The translations under genes were made by a program, and so were the position numbers. Positions 36,042-50,819 of a stretch of DNA of 64,000 bases are shown here, one piece after another (the first letter of the stretch is position 1; each line of letters begins with the position of its first letter). The notes beneath the pieces are model-generated. The model searched no databases. It saw only the letters and a program-made list of their open reading frames with translations, and was not told where the DNA came from. The DNA lies in NCBI GenBank assembly GCA_964057225.1, contig OZ059895.1, positions 62,001 to 126,000 of the forward strand, read 5' to 3'. Origin of the DNA: Auanema rhodensis (lineage: Eukaryota; Nematoda; Chromadorea; Rhabditida; Rhabditidae).

Positions 36042-38681
36042 TAATTTTGAAAACCGCATCTCTTTATCTTTCACGTGAAGCGAGTTACATACCAAGTGCA
36101 CATCACGTGTACATTTAATTAGCATAAATTAAAGTTCACGTAAATTTCAAAGTCATGGTTACCATGCACCAATATCAATAAAAATTGGTTTTTAGACTAA
36201 TATGGACATGGGGAATCTAATTTTGAAAATCGCATCTCTTTATCTTTCACGTGAAGCGAGTTACATACCAAGTGCACATCACGTGTACATTTAATTAGCA
36301 TAAATTAAAGTTCACGTAAATTTCAAAGTCATGGTTACCATGCACCAATATCAATAAAAATTGGTTTTTAGACTAATATGGACATGGGGAATCTAATTTT
36401 GAAAATCGCATCTCTTTATCTTTCACGTGAAGCGAGTTACATACCAAGTGCACATCACGTGTACATTTAATTAGCATAAATTAAAGTTCACGTAAATTTC
36501 AAAGTCATGGTTACCATGAACCAATATCAATAAAAATTTGTTTTTAGACTAATATGGACATGGGGAATCTAATTTTGAAAACCGCATCTCTTTATCTTTC
36601 ACGTGAAGCGAGTTACATGCCAAGTGCACATCACGTGTACATTTAATTAGCATAAATTAAAGTTCACGTAAATTTCAAAGTCATGGTTACCATGCACCAA
36701 TATCAATAAAAATTGGTTTTTAGACTAATATGGACATGGGGAATCTAATTTTGAAAATCGCATCTCTTTATCTTTCACGTGAAGCGAGTTACATACCAAG
36801 TGCACATCACGTGTACATTTAATTAGCATAAATTAAAGTTCACGTAAATTTCAAAGTCATGGTTACCATGCACCAATATCAATAAAAATTGGTTTTTAGA
36901 CTAATATGGACATGGGGAATCTAATTTTGAAAATCGCATCTCTTTATCTTTCACGTGAAGCGAGTTACATACCAAGTGCACATCACGTGTACATTTAATT
37001 AGCATAAATTAAAGTTCACGTAAATTTCAAAGTCATGGTTACCATGAACCAATATCAATAAAAATTTGTTTTTAGACTAATATGGACATGGGTAATCTAA
37101 TTTTGAAAACCGCATCTCTTTATCTTTCACGTGAAGCGAGTTACATGCCAAGTGCACATCACGTGTACATTTAATTAGCATAAATTAAAGTTCACGTAAA
37201 TTTCAAAGTCATGGTTACCATGCACCAATATCAATAAAAATTGGTTTTTAGACTAATATGGACATGGGGAATCTAATTTTGAAAATCGCATCTCTTTATC
37301 TTTCACGTGAAGCGAGTTACATACCAAGTGCACAACACGTGTACATTTAATTAGCATAAATTAAAGTTCACGTAAATTTCAAAGTCATGGTTACCATGCA
37401 CCAATATCAATAAAAATTGGTTTTTAGACTAATATGGACATGGGGAATCTAATTTTGAAAATCGCATCTCTTTATCTTTCACGTGAAGCGAGTTACATAC
37501 CAAGTGCACATCACGTGTACATTTAATTAGCATAAATTAAAGTTCACGTAAATTTCAAAGTCATGGTTACCAAGCACCAATATCAATAAAAATTGGTTTT
37601 TAGACTAATATGGACATGGGGAATCTAATTTTGAAAATCGCATCTCTTTATCTTTCACGTGAAGCGAGTTACATACCAAGTGCACATCACGTGTACATTT
37701 AATTAGCATAAATTAAAGTTCACGTAAATTTCAAAGTCATGGTTACCATGAACCAATATCAATAAAAATTTGTTTTTAGACTAATATGGACATGGGGAAT
37801 CTAATTTTGAAAACCGCATCTCTTTATCTTTCACGTGAAGCGAGTTACATGCCAAGTGCACATCACGTGTACAATTAATTAGCATAAATTAAAGTTCACG
37901 TAAATTTCAAAGTCATGGTTACCATGCACCAATATCAATAAAAATTGGTTTTTAGACTAATATGGACATGGGGAATCTAATTTTGAAAATCGCATCTCTT
38001 TATCTTTCACGTGAAGCGAGTTACATACCAAGTGCACATCACGTGTACATTTAATTAGCATAAATTAAAGTTCACGTAAATTTCAAAGTCATGGTTACCA
38101 TGCACCAATATCAATAAAAATTGGTTTTTAGACTAATATGGACATGGGGAATCTAATTTTGAAAATCGCATCTCTTTATCTTTCACGTGAAGCGAGTTAC
38201 ATACCAAGTGCACATCACGTGTACATTTAATTAGCATAAATTAAAGTTCACGTAAATTTCAAAGTCATGGTTACCATGAACCAATATCAATAAAAATTTG
38301 TTTTTAGACTAATATGGACATGGGGAATCTAATTTTGAAAACCGCATCTCTTTATCTTTCACGTGAAGCGAGTTACATGCCAAGTGCACATCACGTGTAC
38401 ATTTAATTAGCATAAATTAAAGTTCACGTAAATTTCAAAGTCATGGTTACCATGCACCAATATCAATAAAAATTGGTTTTTAGACTAATATGGACATGGG
38501 GAATCTAATTTTGAAAATCGCATCTCTTTATCTTTCACGTGAAGCGAGTTACATACCAAGTGCACATCACGTGTACATTTAATTAGCGTAAATTAAAGTT
38601 CACGTAAATTTCAAAGTCATGGTTACCATGAACCAATATCAATAAAAATTTGTTGTTAGACTAATATGGACATGGGGAATC

Positions 38682-41144
38682 TAATTTTGAAAACCGAATC
38701 TCTTTATCTTTCACGTGAAGCGAGTTACATACCAAGTGCACATCACGTGTACATTTAATTAGCATAAATTAAAGTTCACGTAAATTTCAAAGTCATGGTT
38801 ACCATGCACCAATATCAATAAAAATTGGTTTTTAGACTAATATGGACATGGGGAATCTAATTTTGAAAATCGCATCTCTTTATCTTTCACGTGAAGCGAG
38901 TTACATACCAAGTGCACATCACGTGTACATTTAATTAGCATAAATTAAAGTTCACGTAAATTTCAAAGTCATGGTTACCATGCACCAATATCAATAAAAA
39001 TTGGTTTTTAGACTAATATGGACATGGGGAATCTAATTTTGAAAATCGCATCTCTTTATCTTTCACGTGAAGCGAGTTACATACCAAGTGCACATCACGT
39101 GTACATTTAATTAGCATAAATTAAAGTTCACGTAAATTTCAAAGTCATGGTTACCATGCACCAATATCAATAAAAATTGGTTTTTAGACTAATATGGACA
39201 TGGGGAATCTAATTTTGAAAATCGCATCTCTTTATCTTTCACGTGAAGCGAGTTACATACCAAGTGCACATCACGTGTACATTTAATTAGCATAAATTAA
39301 AGTTCACGTAAATTTCAAAGTCATGGTTACCATGAACCAATATCAATAAAAATTTGTTTTTAGACTAATATGGACATGGGGAATCTAATTTTGAAAATCG
39401 CATCTCTTTATCTTTCACGTGAAGCGAGTTACATACCAAGTGCACATCACGTGTACATTTAATTAGCATAAATTAAAGTTCACGTAAATTTCAAAGTCAT
39501 GGTTACCATGAACCAATATCAATAAAAATTTGTTTTTAGACTAATATGGACATGGGGAATCTAATTTTGAAAACCGCATCTCTCTATCTTTCACGTGAAG
39601 CGAGTTACATACCAAGTGCACATCACGTGTACATTTAATTAGCATAAATTAAAGTTCACGTAAATTTCAAAGTCATGGTTACCATGCACCAATATCAATA
39701 AAAATTTGTTGTTAGACTAATATGGACATGGGGAATCTAATTTTGAAAACCGCATCTCTTTATCTTTCACGTGAAGCGAGTTACATACCAAGTGCACATC
39801 ACGTGTACATTTAATTAGCATAAATTAAAGTTCACATAAATTTCAAAGTCATGGTTACCATGCACCAATATCAATAAAAATTGGTTTTTAGACTAATATG
39901 GACATGGGGAATCTAATTTTGAAAATCGCATCTCTTTATCTTTCACGTGAAGCGAGTTACATACCAAGTGCACATCACGTGTACATTTAGTTAGCATAAA
40001 TTAAAGTTCACGTAAATTTCAAAGTCATGGTTACCATGCACCAATATCAATAAAAATTGGTTTTTAGACTAATATGGACATGGGGAATCTAATTTTGAAA
40101 ATCGCATCTCTTTATCTTTCACGTGAAGCGAGTTACATACCAAGTGCACATCACGTGTACATTTAATTAGCATAAATTAAAGTTCACGTAAATTTCAAAG
40201 TCATGGTTACCATGAACCAATATCAATAAAAATTTGTTTTTAGACTAATATGGACATGGGGAATCTAATTTTGAAAACCGCATCTCTCTATCTTTCACGT
40301 GAAGCGAGTTACATACCAAGTGCACATCACGTGTACATTTAATTAGCATAAATTAAAGTTCACGTAAATTTCAAAGTCATGGTTACCATGCACCAATATC
40401 AATAAAAATTGGTTTTTAGACTAATATGGACATGGGGAATCTAATTTTGAAAATCGCATCTCTTTATCTTTCACGTGAAGCGAGTTACATACCAAGTGCA
40501 CATCACGTGTACATTTAGTTAGCATAAATTAAAGTTCACGTAAATTTCAAAGTCATGGTTACCATGAACCAATATCAATAAAAATTTGTTTTTAGACTAA
40601 TATGGACATGGGGAATCTAATTTTGAAAACCGCATCTCTTTATCTTCACGTGAAGCGAGTTACATGCCAAGTGCACATCACGTGTACATTTAATTAGCAT
40701 AAATTAAAGTTCACGTAAATTTCAAAGTCATGGTTACCATGCACCAATATAAATAAAAATTGGTTTTTAGACTAATATGGACATGGGGAATCTAATTTTG
40801 AAAATCGCATCTCTTTATCTTTCACGTGAAGCGAGTTACATACCAAGTGCACATCACGTGTACATTTAATTAGCATAAATTAAAGTTCACGTAAATTTCA
40901 AAGTCATGGTTACCATGAACCAATATCAATAAAAATTTGTTGTTAGACTAATATGGACATGGGGAATCTAATTTTGAAAACCGCATCTCTTTATCTTTCA
41001 CGTGAAGCGAGTTACATACCAAGTGCACATCGCGTGTACATTTAATTAGCGTAAATTAAAGTTCACGTAAATTTCAAAGTCATGGTTACCATGAACCAAT
41101 ATCAATAAAAATTTGTTGTTAGACTAATATGGACATGGGGAATC
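38682..41144 (+). repeat. Large HOR unit 1, 14 monomers, 2,463 bp
   Basis: Begins with the marker monomer CCGAATC (C16 to A) and contains TTCACATAAA (39833), TAGTTAGC copies and one 175 bp monomer at 40618 (TATCTTCACG). All of these recur at +2,463 in the next unit. Confidence 0.8.
40618..40792 (+). repeat. 175 bp monomer with 12 bp E-box palindrome, first of eight
   Basis: One T of the TCTTTCACG run is missing, giving TATCTTCACGTGAAG and extending the E-box palindrome from 10 to 12 bp. Starts of the eight copies: 40618, 43081, 44312, 46599, 49062, 50293, 52756, 54515. Each is followed by a monomer segment with TATAAATAAAA (C135 to A) in place of TATCAATAAAA. They mark positions in the large higher-order repeat. 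Confidence 0.85.
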
Positions 41145-44100
41145 TAATTTTGAAAACCGAATCTCTTTATCTTTCACGTGAAGCGAGTTACATACCAAGT
41201 GCACATCACGTGTACATTTAATTAGCATAAATTAAAGTTCACGTAAATTTCAAAGTCATGGTTACCATGCACCAATATCAATAAAAATTGGTTTTTAGAC
41301 TAATATGGACATGGGGAATCTAATTTTGAAAATCGCATCTCTTTATCTTTCACGTGAAGCGAGTTACATACCAAGTGCACATCACGTGTACATTTAATTA
41401 GCATAAATTAAAGTTCACGTAAATTTCAAAGTCATGGTTACCATGCACCAATATCAATAAAAATTGGTTTTTAGACTAATATGGACATGGGGAATCTAAT
41501 TTTGAAAATCGCATCTCTTTATCTTTCACGTGAAGCGAGTTACATACCAAGTGCACATCACGTGTACATTTAATTAGCATAAATTAAAGTTCACGTAAAT
41601 TTCAAAGTCATGGTTACCATGCACCAATATCAATAAAAATTGGTTTTTAGACTAATATGGACATGGGGAATCTAATTTTGAAAATCGCATCTCTTTATCT
41701 TTCACGTGAAGCGAGTTACATACCAAGTGCACATCACGTGTACATTTAATTAGCATAAATTAAAGTTCACGTAAATTTCAAAGTCATGGTTACCATGAAC
41801 CAATATCAATAAAAATTTGTTTTTAGACTAATATGGACATGGGGAATCTAATTTTGAAAATCGCATCTCTTTATCTTTCACGTGAAGCGAGTTACATACC
41901 AAGTGCACATCACGTGTACATTTAATTAGCATAAATTAAAGTTCACGTAAATTTCAAAGTCATGGTTACCATGAACCAATATCAATAAAAATTTGTTTTT
42001 AGACTAATATGGACATGGGGAATCTAATTTTGAAAACCGCATCTCTCTATCTTTCACGTGAAGCGAGTTACATACCAAGTGCACATCACGTGTACATTTA
42101 ATTAGCATAAATTAAAGTTCACGTAAATTTCAAAGTCATGGTTACCATGCACCAATATCAATAAAAATTTGTTGTTAGACTAATATGGACATGGGGAATC
42201 TAATTTTGAAAACCGCATCTCTTTATCTTTCACGTGAAGCGAGTTACATACCAAGTGCACATCACGTGTACATTTAATTAGCATAAATTAAAGTTCACAT
42301 AAATTTCAAAGTCATGGTTACCATGCACCAATATCAATAAAAATTGGTTTTTAGACTAATATGGACATGGGGAATCTAATTTTGAAAATCGCATCTCTTT
42401 ATCTTTCACGTGAAGCGAGTTACATACCAAGTGCACATCACGTGTACATTTAGTTAGCATAAATTAAAGTTCACGTAAATTTCAAAGTCATGGTTACCAT
42501 GCACCAATATCAATAAAAATTGGTTTTTAGACTAATATGGACATGGGGAATCTAATTTTGAAAATCGCATCTCTTTATCTTTCACGTGAAGCGAGTTACA
42601 TACCAAGTGCACATCACGTGTACATTTAATTAGCATAAATTAAAGTTCACGTAAATTTCAAAGTCATGGTTACCATGAACCAATATCAATAAAAATTTGT
42701 TTTTAGACTAATATGGACATGGGGAATCTAATTTTGAAAACCGCATCTCTCTATCTTTCACGTGAAGCGAGTTACATACCAAGTGCACATCACGTGTACA
42801 TTTAATTAGCATAAATTAAAGTTCACGTAAATTTCAAAGTCATGGTTACCATGCACCAATATCAATAAAAATTGGTTTTTAGACTAATATGGACATGGGG
42901 AATCTAATTTTGAAAATCGCATCTCTTTATCTTTCACGTGAAGCGAGTTACATACCAAGTGCACATCACGTGTACATTTAGTTAGCATAAATTAAAGTTC
43001 ACGTAAATTTCAAAGTCATGGTTACCATGAACCAATATCAATAAAAATTTGTTTTTAGACTAATATGGACATGGGGAATCTAATTTTGAAAACCGCATCT
43101 CTTTATCTTCACGTGAAGCGAGTTACATGCCAAGTGCACATCACGTGTACATTTAATTAGCATAAATTAAAGTTCACGTAAATTTCAAAGTCATGGTTAC
43201 CATGCACCAATATAAATAAAAATTGGTTTTTAGACTAATATGGACATGGGGAATCTAATTTTGAAAATCGCATCTCTTTATCTTTCACGTGAAGCGAGTT
43301 ACATACCAAGTGCACATCACGTGTACATTTAATTAGCATAAATTAAAGTTCACGTAAATTTCAAAGTCATGGTTACCATGAACCAATATCAATAAAAATT
43401 TGTTGTTAGACTAATATGGACATGGGGAATCTAATTTTGAAAACCGCATCTCTTTATCTTTCACGTGAAGCGAGTTACATACCAAGTGCACATCGCGTGT
43501 ACATTTAATTAGCATAAATTAAAGTTCACGTAAATTTCAAAGTCATGGTTACCATGCACCAATATCAATAAAAATTGGTTTTTAGACTAATATGGACATG
43601 GGGAATCTAATTTTGAAAACCGCATCTCTTTATCTTTCACGTGAAGCGAGTTACATACCAAGTGCACATCACGTGTACATTTAGTTAGCATAAATTAAAG
43701 TTCACGTAAATTTCAAAGTCATGGTTACCATGCACCAATATCAATAAAAATTGGTTTTTAGACTAATATGGACATGGGGAATCTAATTTTGAAAATCGCA
43801 TCTCTTTATCTTTCACGTGAAGCGAGTTACATACCAAGTGCACATCACGTGTACATTTAATTAGCATAAATTAAAGTTCACGTAAATTTCAAAGTCATGG
43901 TTACCATGAACCAATATCAATAAAAATTTGTTTTTAGACTAATATGGACATGGGGAATCTAATTTTGAAAACCGCATCTCTCTATCTTTCACGTGAAGCG
44001 AGTTACATACCAAGTGCACATCACGTGTACATTTAATTAGCATAAATTAAAGTTCACGTAAATTTCAAAGTCATGGTTACCATGCACCAATATCAATAAA

Positions 44101-44838
44101 AATTGGTTTTTAGACTAATATGGACATGGGGAATCTAATTTTGAAAATCGCATCTCTTTATCTTTCACGTGAAGCGAGTTACATACCAAGTGCACATCAC
44201 GTGTACATTTAGTTAGCATAAATTAAAGTTCACGTAAATTTCAAAGTCATGGTTACCATGAACCAATATCAATAAAAATTTGTTTTTAGACTAATATGGA
44301 CATGGGGAATCTAATTTTGAAAACCGCATCTCTTTATCTTCACGTGAAGCGAGTTACATGCCAAGTGCACATCACGTGTACATTTAATTAGCATAAATTA
44401 AAGTTCACGTAAATTTCAAAGTCATGGTTACCATGCACCAATATAAATAAAAATTGGTTCTTAGACTAATATGGACATGGGGAATCTAATTTTGAAAATC
44501 GCATCTCTTTATCTTTCACGTGAAGCGAGTTACATACCAAGTGCACATCACGTGTACATTTAATTAGCATAAATTAAAGTTCACGTAAATTTCAAAGTCA
44601 TGGTTACCATGAACCAATATCAATAAAAATTTGTTGTTAGACTAATATGGACATGGGGAATCTAATTTTAAAAACCGCATCTCTTTATCTTTCACGTGAA
44701 GCGAGTTACATACCAAGTGCACATCGCGTGTACATTTAATTAGCGTAAATTAAAGTTCACGTAAATTTCAAAGTCATGGTTACCATGAACCAATATCAAT
44801 AAAAATTTGTTGTTAGACTAATATGGACATGGGGAATC
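41145..44838 (+). repeat. Large HOR unit 2, 21 monomers, 3,694 bp
   Basis: Starts with CCGAATC at 41157 and has two 175 bp monomers (43081, 44312). The first 14 monomers parallel unit 1; the remaining seven (1,231 bp) repeat its terminal part. Unit 4 matches it at +5,981 (CACATAAA 42296 to 48277, TATCTTCACG 43104 to 49085, TTTTAAAAACC 44670 to 50651). One difference seen: TTGGTTCTTAG near 44459 against TTGGTTTTTAG. Confidence 0.8.
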
Positions 44839-47125
44839 TAATTTTGAAAACCGAATCTCTTTATCTTTCACGTGAAGCGAGTTACATACCAAGTGCACAT
44901 CACGTGTACATTTAATTAGCATAAATTAAAGTTCACGTAAATTTCAAAGTCATGGTTACCATGCACCAATATCAATAAAAATTGGTTTTTAGACTAATAT
45001 GGACATGGGGAATCTAATTTTGAAAATCGCATCTCTTTATCTTTCACGTGAAGCGAGTTACATACCAAGTGCACATCACGTGTACATTTAATTAGCATAA
45101 ATTAAAGTTCACGTAAATTTCAAAGTCATGGTTACCATGCACCAATATCAATAAAAATTGGTTTTTAGACTAATATGGACATGGGGAATCTAATTTTGAA
45201 AATCGCATCTCTTTATCTTTCACGTGAAGCGAGTTACATACCAAGTGCACATCACGTGTACATTTAATTAGCATAAATTAAAGTTCACGTAAATTTCAAA
45301 GTCATGGTTACCATGCACCAATATCAATAAAAATTGGTTTTTAGACTAATATGGACATGGGGAATCTAATTTTGAAAATCGCATCTCTTTATCTTTCACG
45401 TGAAGCGAGTTACATACCAAGTGCACATCACGTGTACATTTAATTAGCATAAATTAAAGTTCACGTAAATTTCAAAGTCATGGTTACCATGAACCAATAT
45501 CAATAAAAATTTGTTTTTAGACTAATATGGACATGGGGAATCTAATTTTGAAAATCGCATCTCTTTATCTTTCACGTGAAGCGAGTTACATACCAAGTGC
45601 ACATCACGTGTACATTTAATTAGCATAAATTAAAGTTCACGTAAATTTCAAAGTCATGGTTACCATGAACCAATATCAATAAAAATTTGTTTTTAGACTA
45701 ATATGGACATGGGGAATCTAATTTTGAAAACCGCATCTCTCTATCTTTCACGTGAAGCGAGTTACATACCAAGTGCACATCACGTGTACATTTAATTAGC
45801 ATAAATTAAAGTTCACGTAAATTTCAAAGTCATGGTTACCATGCACCAATATCAATAAAAATTTGTTGTTAGACTAATATGGACATGGGGAATCTAATTT
45901 TGAAAACCGCATCTCTTTATCTTTCACGTGAAGCGAGTTACATACCAAGTGCACATCACGTGTACATTTAGTTAGCATAAATTAAAGTTCACGTAAATTT
46001 CAAAGTCATGGTTACCATGAACCAATATCAATAAAAATTTGTTTTTAGACTAATATGGACATGGGGAATCTAATTTTGAAAACCGCATCTCTTTATCTTT
46101 CACGTGAAGCGAGTTACATACCAAGTGCACATCACGTGTACATTTAATTAGCATAAATTAAAGTTCACGTAAATTTCAAAGTCATGGTTACCATGCACCA
46201 ATATCAATAAAAATTGGTTTTTAGACTAATATGGACATGGGGAATCTAATTTTGAAAACCGCATCTCTTTATCTTTCACGTGAAGCGAGTTACATACCAA
46301 GTGCACATCACGTGTACATTTAGTTAGCATAAATTAAAGTTCACGTAAATTTCAAAGTCATGGTTACCATGAACCAATATCAATAAAAATTTGTTGTTAG
46401 ACTAATATGGACATGGGGAATCTAATTTTGAAAACCGCATCTCTTTATCTTTCACGTGAAGCGAGTTACATACCAAGTGCACATCACGTGTACATTTAGT
46501 TAGCATAAATTAAAGTTCACGTAAATTTCAAAGTCATGGTTACCATGAACCAATATCAATAAAAATTTGTTTTTAGACTAATATGGACATGGGGAATCTA
46601 ATTTTGAAAACCGCATCTCTTTATCTTCACGTGAAGCGAGTTACATGCCAAGTGCACATCACGTGTACATTTAATTAGCATAAATTAAAGTTCACGTAAA
46701 TTTCAAAGTCATGGTTACCATGCACCAATATAAATAAAAATTGGTTTTTAGACTAATATGGACATGGGGAATCTAATTTTGAAAATCGCATCTCTTTATC
46801 TTTCACGTGAAGCGAGTTACATACCAAGTGCACATCACGTGTACATTTAATTAGCATAAATTAAAGTTCACGTAAATTTCAAAGTCATGGTTACCATGAA
46901 CCAATATCAATAAAAATTTGTTGTTAGACTAATATGGAAATGGGGAATCTAATTTTGAAAACCGCATCTCTTTATCTTTCACGTGAAGCGAGTTACATAC
47001 CAAGTGCACATCGCGTGTACATTTAATTAGCGTAAATTAAAGTTCACGTAAATTTCAAAGTCATGGTTACCATGAACCAATATCAATAAAAATTTGTTGT
47101 TAGACTAATATGGACATGGGGAATC
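44839..47125 (+). repeat. Large HOR unit 3, 13 monomers, 2,287 bp
   Basis: Starts with CCGAATC at 44851; its 175 bp monomer is at 46599, ten monomers in instead of eleven. It has no CACATAAA monomer: TAGTTAGC with G99 stands there (near 45970). A private GGAAATGGGG occurs near 46937. Confidence 0.75.
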
Positions 47126-50100
47126 TAATTTTGAAAACCGAATCTCTTTATCTTTCACGTGAAGCGAGTTACATACCAAGTGCACATCACGTGTACATTT
47201 AATTAGCATAAATTAAAGTTCACGTAAATTTCAAAGTCATGGTTACCATGCACCAATATCAATAAAAATTGGTTTTTAGACTAATATGGACATGGGGAAT
47301 CTAATTTTGAAAATCGCATCTCTTTATCTTTCACGTGAAGCGAGTTACATACCAAGTGCACATCACGTGTACATTTAATTAGCATAAATTAAAGTTCACG
47401 TAAATTTCAAAGTCATGGTTACCATGCACCAATATCAATAAAAATTGGTTTTTAGACTAATATGGACATGGGGAATCTAATTTTGAAAATCGCATCTCTT
47501 TATCTTTCACGTGAAGCGAGTTACATACCAAGTGCACATCACGTGTACATTTAATTAGCATAAATTAAAGTTCACGTAAATTTCAAAGTCATGGTTACCA
47601 TGCACCAATATCAATAAAAATTGGTTTTTAGACTAATATGGACATGGGGAATCTAATTTTGAAAATCGCATCTCTTTATCTTTCACGTGAAGCGAGTTAC
47701 ATACCAAGTGCACATCACGTGTACATTTAATTAGCATAAATTAAAGTTCACGTAAATTTCAAAGTCATGGTTACCATGAACCAATATCAATAAAAATTTG
47801 TTTTTAGACTAATATGGACATGGGGAATCTAATTTTGAAAATCGCATCTCTTTATCTTTCACGTGAAGCGAGTTACATACCAAGTGCACATCACGTGTAC
47901 ATTTAATTAGCATAAATTAAAGTTCACGTAAATTTCAAAGTCATGGTTACCATGAACCAATATCAATAAAAATTTGTTTTTAGACTAATATGGACATGGG
48001 GAATCTAATTTTGAAAACCGCATCTCTCTATCTTTCACGTGAAGCGAGTTACATACCAAGTGCACATCACGTGTACATTTAATTAGCATAAATTAAAGTT
48101 CACGTAAATTTCAAAGTCATGGTTACCATGCACCAATATCAATAAAAATTTGTTGTTAGACTAATATGGACATGGGGAATCTAATTTTGAAAACCGCATC
48201 TCTTTATCTTTCACGTGAAGCGAGTTACATACCAAGTGCACATCACGTGTACATTTAATTAGCATAAATTAAAGTTCACATAAATTTCAAAGTCATGGTT
48301 ACCATGCACCAATATCAATAAAAATTGGTTTTTAGACTAATATGGACATGGGGAATCTAATTTTGAAAATCGCATCTCTTTATCTTTCACGTGAAGCGAG
48401 TTACATACCAAGTGCACATCACGTGTACATTTAGTTAGCATAAATTAAAGTTCACGTAAATTTCAAAGTCATGGTTACCATGCACCAATATCAATAAAAA
48501 TTGGTTTTTAGACTAATATGGACATGGGGAATCTAATTTTGAAAATCGCATCTCTTTATCTTTCACGTGAAGCGAGTTACATACCAAGTGCACATCACGT
48601 GTACATTTAATTAGCATAAATTAAAGTTCACGTAAATTTCAAAGTCATGGTTACCATGAACCAATATCAATAAAAATTTGTTTTTAGACTAATATGGACA
48701 TGGGGAATCTAATTTTGAAAACCGCATCTCTCTATCTTTCACGTGAAGCGAGTTACATACCAAGTGCACATCACGTGTACATTTAATTAGCATAAATTAA
48801 AGTTCACGTAAATTTCAAAGTCATGGTTACCATGCACCAATATCAATAAAAATTGGTTTTTAGACTAATATGGACATGGGGAATCTAATTTTGAAAATCG
48901 CATCTCTTTATCTTTCACGTGAAGCGAGTTACATACCAAGTGCACATCACGTGTACATTTAGTTAGCATAAATTAAAGTTCACGTAAATTTCAAAGTCAT
49001 GGTTACCATGAACCAATATCAATAAAAATTTGTTTTTAGACTAATATGGACATGGGGAATCTAATTTTGAAAACCGCATCTCTTTATCTTCACGTGAAGC
49101 GAGTTACATGCCAAGTGCACATCACGTGTACATTTAATTAGCATAAATTAAAGTTCACGTAAATTTCAAAGTCATGGTTACCATGCACCAATATAAATAA
49201 AAATTGGTTTTTAGACTAATATGGACATGGGGAATCTAATTTTGAAAATCGCATCTCTTTATCTTTCACGTGAAGCGAGTTACATACCAAGTGCACATCA
49301 CGTGTACATTTAATTAGCATAAATTAAAGTTCACGTAAATTTCAAAGTCATGGTTACCATGAACCAATATCAATAAAAATTTGTTGTTAGACTAATATGG
49401 ACATGGGGAATCTAATTTTGAAAACCGCATCTCTTTATCTTTCACGTGAAGCGAGTTACATACCAAGTGCACATCGCGTGTACATTTAATTAGCATAAAT
49501 TAAAGTTCACGTAAATTTCAAAGTCATGGTTACCATGCACCAATATCAATAAAAATTGGTTTTTAGACTAATATGGACATGGGGAATCTAATTTTGAAAA
49601 CCGCATCTCTTTATCTTTCACGTGAAGCGAGTTACATACCAAGTGCACATCACGTGTACATTTAGTTAGCATAAATTAAAGTTCACGTAAATTTCAAAGT
49701 CATGGTTACCATGCACCAATATCAATAAAAATTGGTTTTTAGACTAATATGGACATGGGGAATCTAATTTTGAAAATCGCATCTCTTTATCTTTCACGTG
49801 AAGCGAGTTACATACCAAGTGCACATCACGTGTACATTTAATTAGCATAAATTAAAGTTCACGTAAATTTCAAAGTCATGGTTACCATGAACCAATATCA
49901 ATAAAAATTTGTTTTTAGACTAATATGGACATGGGGAATCTAATTTTGAAAACCGCATCTCTCTATCTTTCACGTGAAGCGAGTTACATACCAAGTGCAC
50001 ATCACGTGTACATTTAATTAGCATAAATTAAAGTTCACGTAAATTTCAAAGTCATGGTTACCATGCACCAATATCAATAAAAATTGGTTTTTAGACTAAT

Positions 50101-50819
50101 ATGGACATGGGGAATCTAATTTTGAAAATCGCATCTCTTTATCTTTCACGTGAAGCGAGTTACATACCAAGTGCACATCACGTGTACATTTAGTTAGCAT
50201 AAATTAAAGTTCACGTAAATTTCAAAGTCATGGTTACCATGAACCAATATCAATAAAAATTTGTTTTTAGACTAATATGGACATGGGGAATCTAATTTTG
50301 AAAACCGCATCTCTTTATCTTCACGTGAAGCGAGTTACATGCCAAGTGCACATCACGTGTACATTTAATTAGCATAAATTAAAGTTCACGTAAATTTCAA
50401 AGTCATGGTTACCATGCACCAATATAAATAAAAATTGGTTTTTAGACTAATATGGACATGGGGAATCTAATTTTGAAAATCGCATCTCTTTATCTTTCAC
50501 GTGAAGCGAGTTACATACCAAGTGCACATCACGTGTACATTTAATTAGCATAAATTAAAGTTCACGTAAATTTCAAAGTCATGGTTACCATGAACCAATA
50601 TCAATAAAAATTTGTTGTTAGACTAATATGGACATGGGGAATCTAATTTTAAAAACCGCATCTCTTTATCTTTCACGTGAAGCGAGTTACATACCAAGTG
50701 CACATCGCGTGTACATTTAATTAGCGTAAATTAAAGTTCACGTAAATTTCAAAGTCATGGTTACCATGAACCAATATCAATAAAAATTTGTTGTTAGACT
50801 AATATGGACATGGGGAATC
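47126..50819 (+). repeat. Large HOR unit 4, 21 monomers, 3,694 bp
   Basis: Closest match to unit 2. CCGAATC is at 47138, and the 175 bp monomers are at 49062 and 50293, at the same internal offsets (1,936 and 3,167 bp). The next unit starts 3,694 bp later. Confidence 0.8.

Larger units (their letters stand above)
27946..38505 (+). repeat. Cyclic three-type zone (alpha, beta, gamma monomers)
   Basis: 60 monomers, all 176 bp. Three types recur: alpha (C13, TTACATGCC, C126, TTGGTTTTTAG), beta (T13, TTACATACC, C126, TTGGTTTTTAG) and gamma (T13, A126, TTTGTTTTTAG). Outside the embedded five-monomer blocks, alpha is followed by zero to two betas and then gamma. This gives cycles of 352, 528 and 704 bp: alpha at 28122, 28650, 29354, 30410, 30762, 33930, 34458, 35162, 35514, 36570, 37098, 37802, 38330. 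The variable beta number is what unequal exchange between neighbours would leave. Confidence 0.75.
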
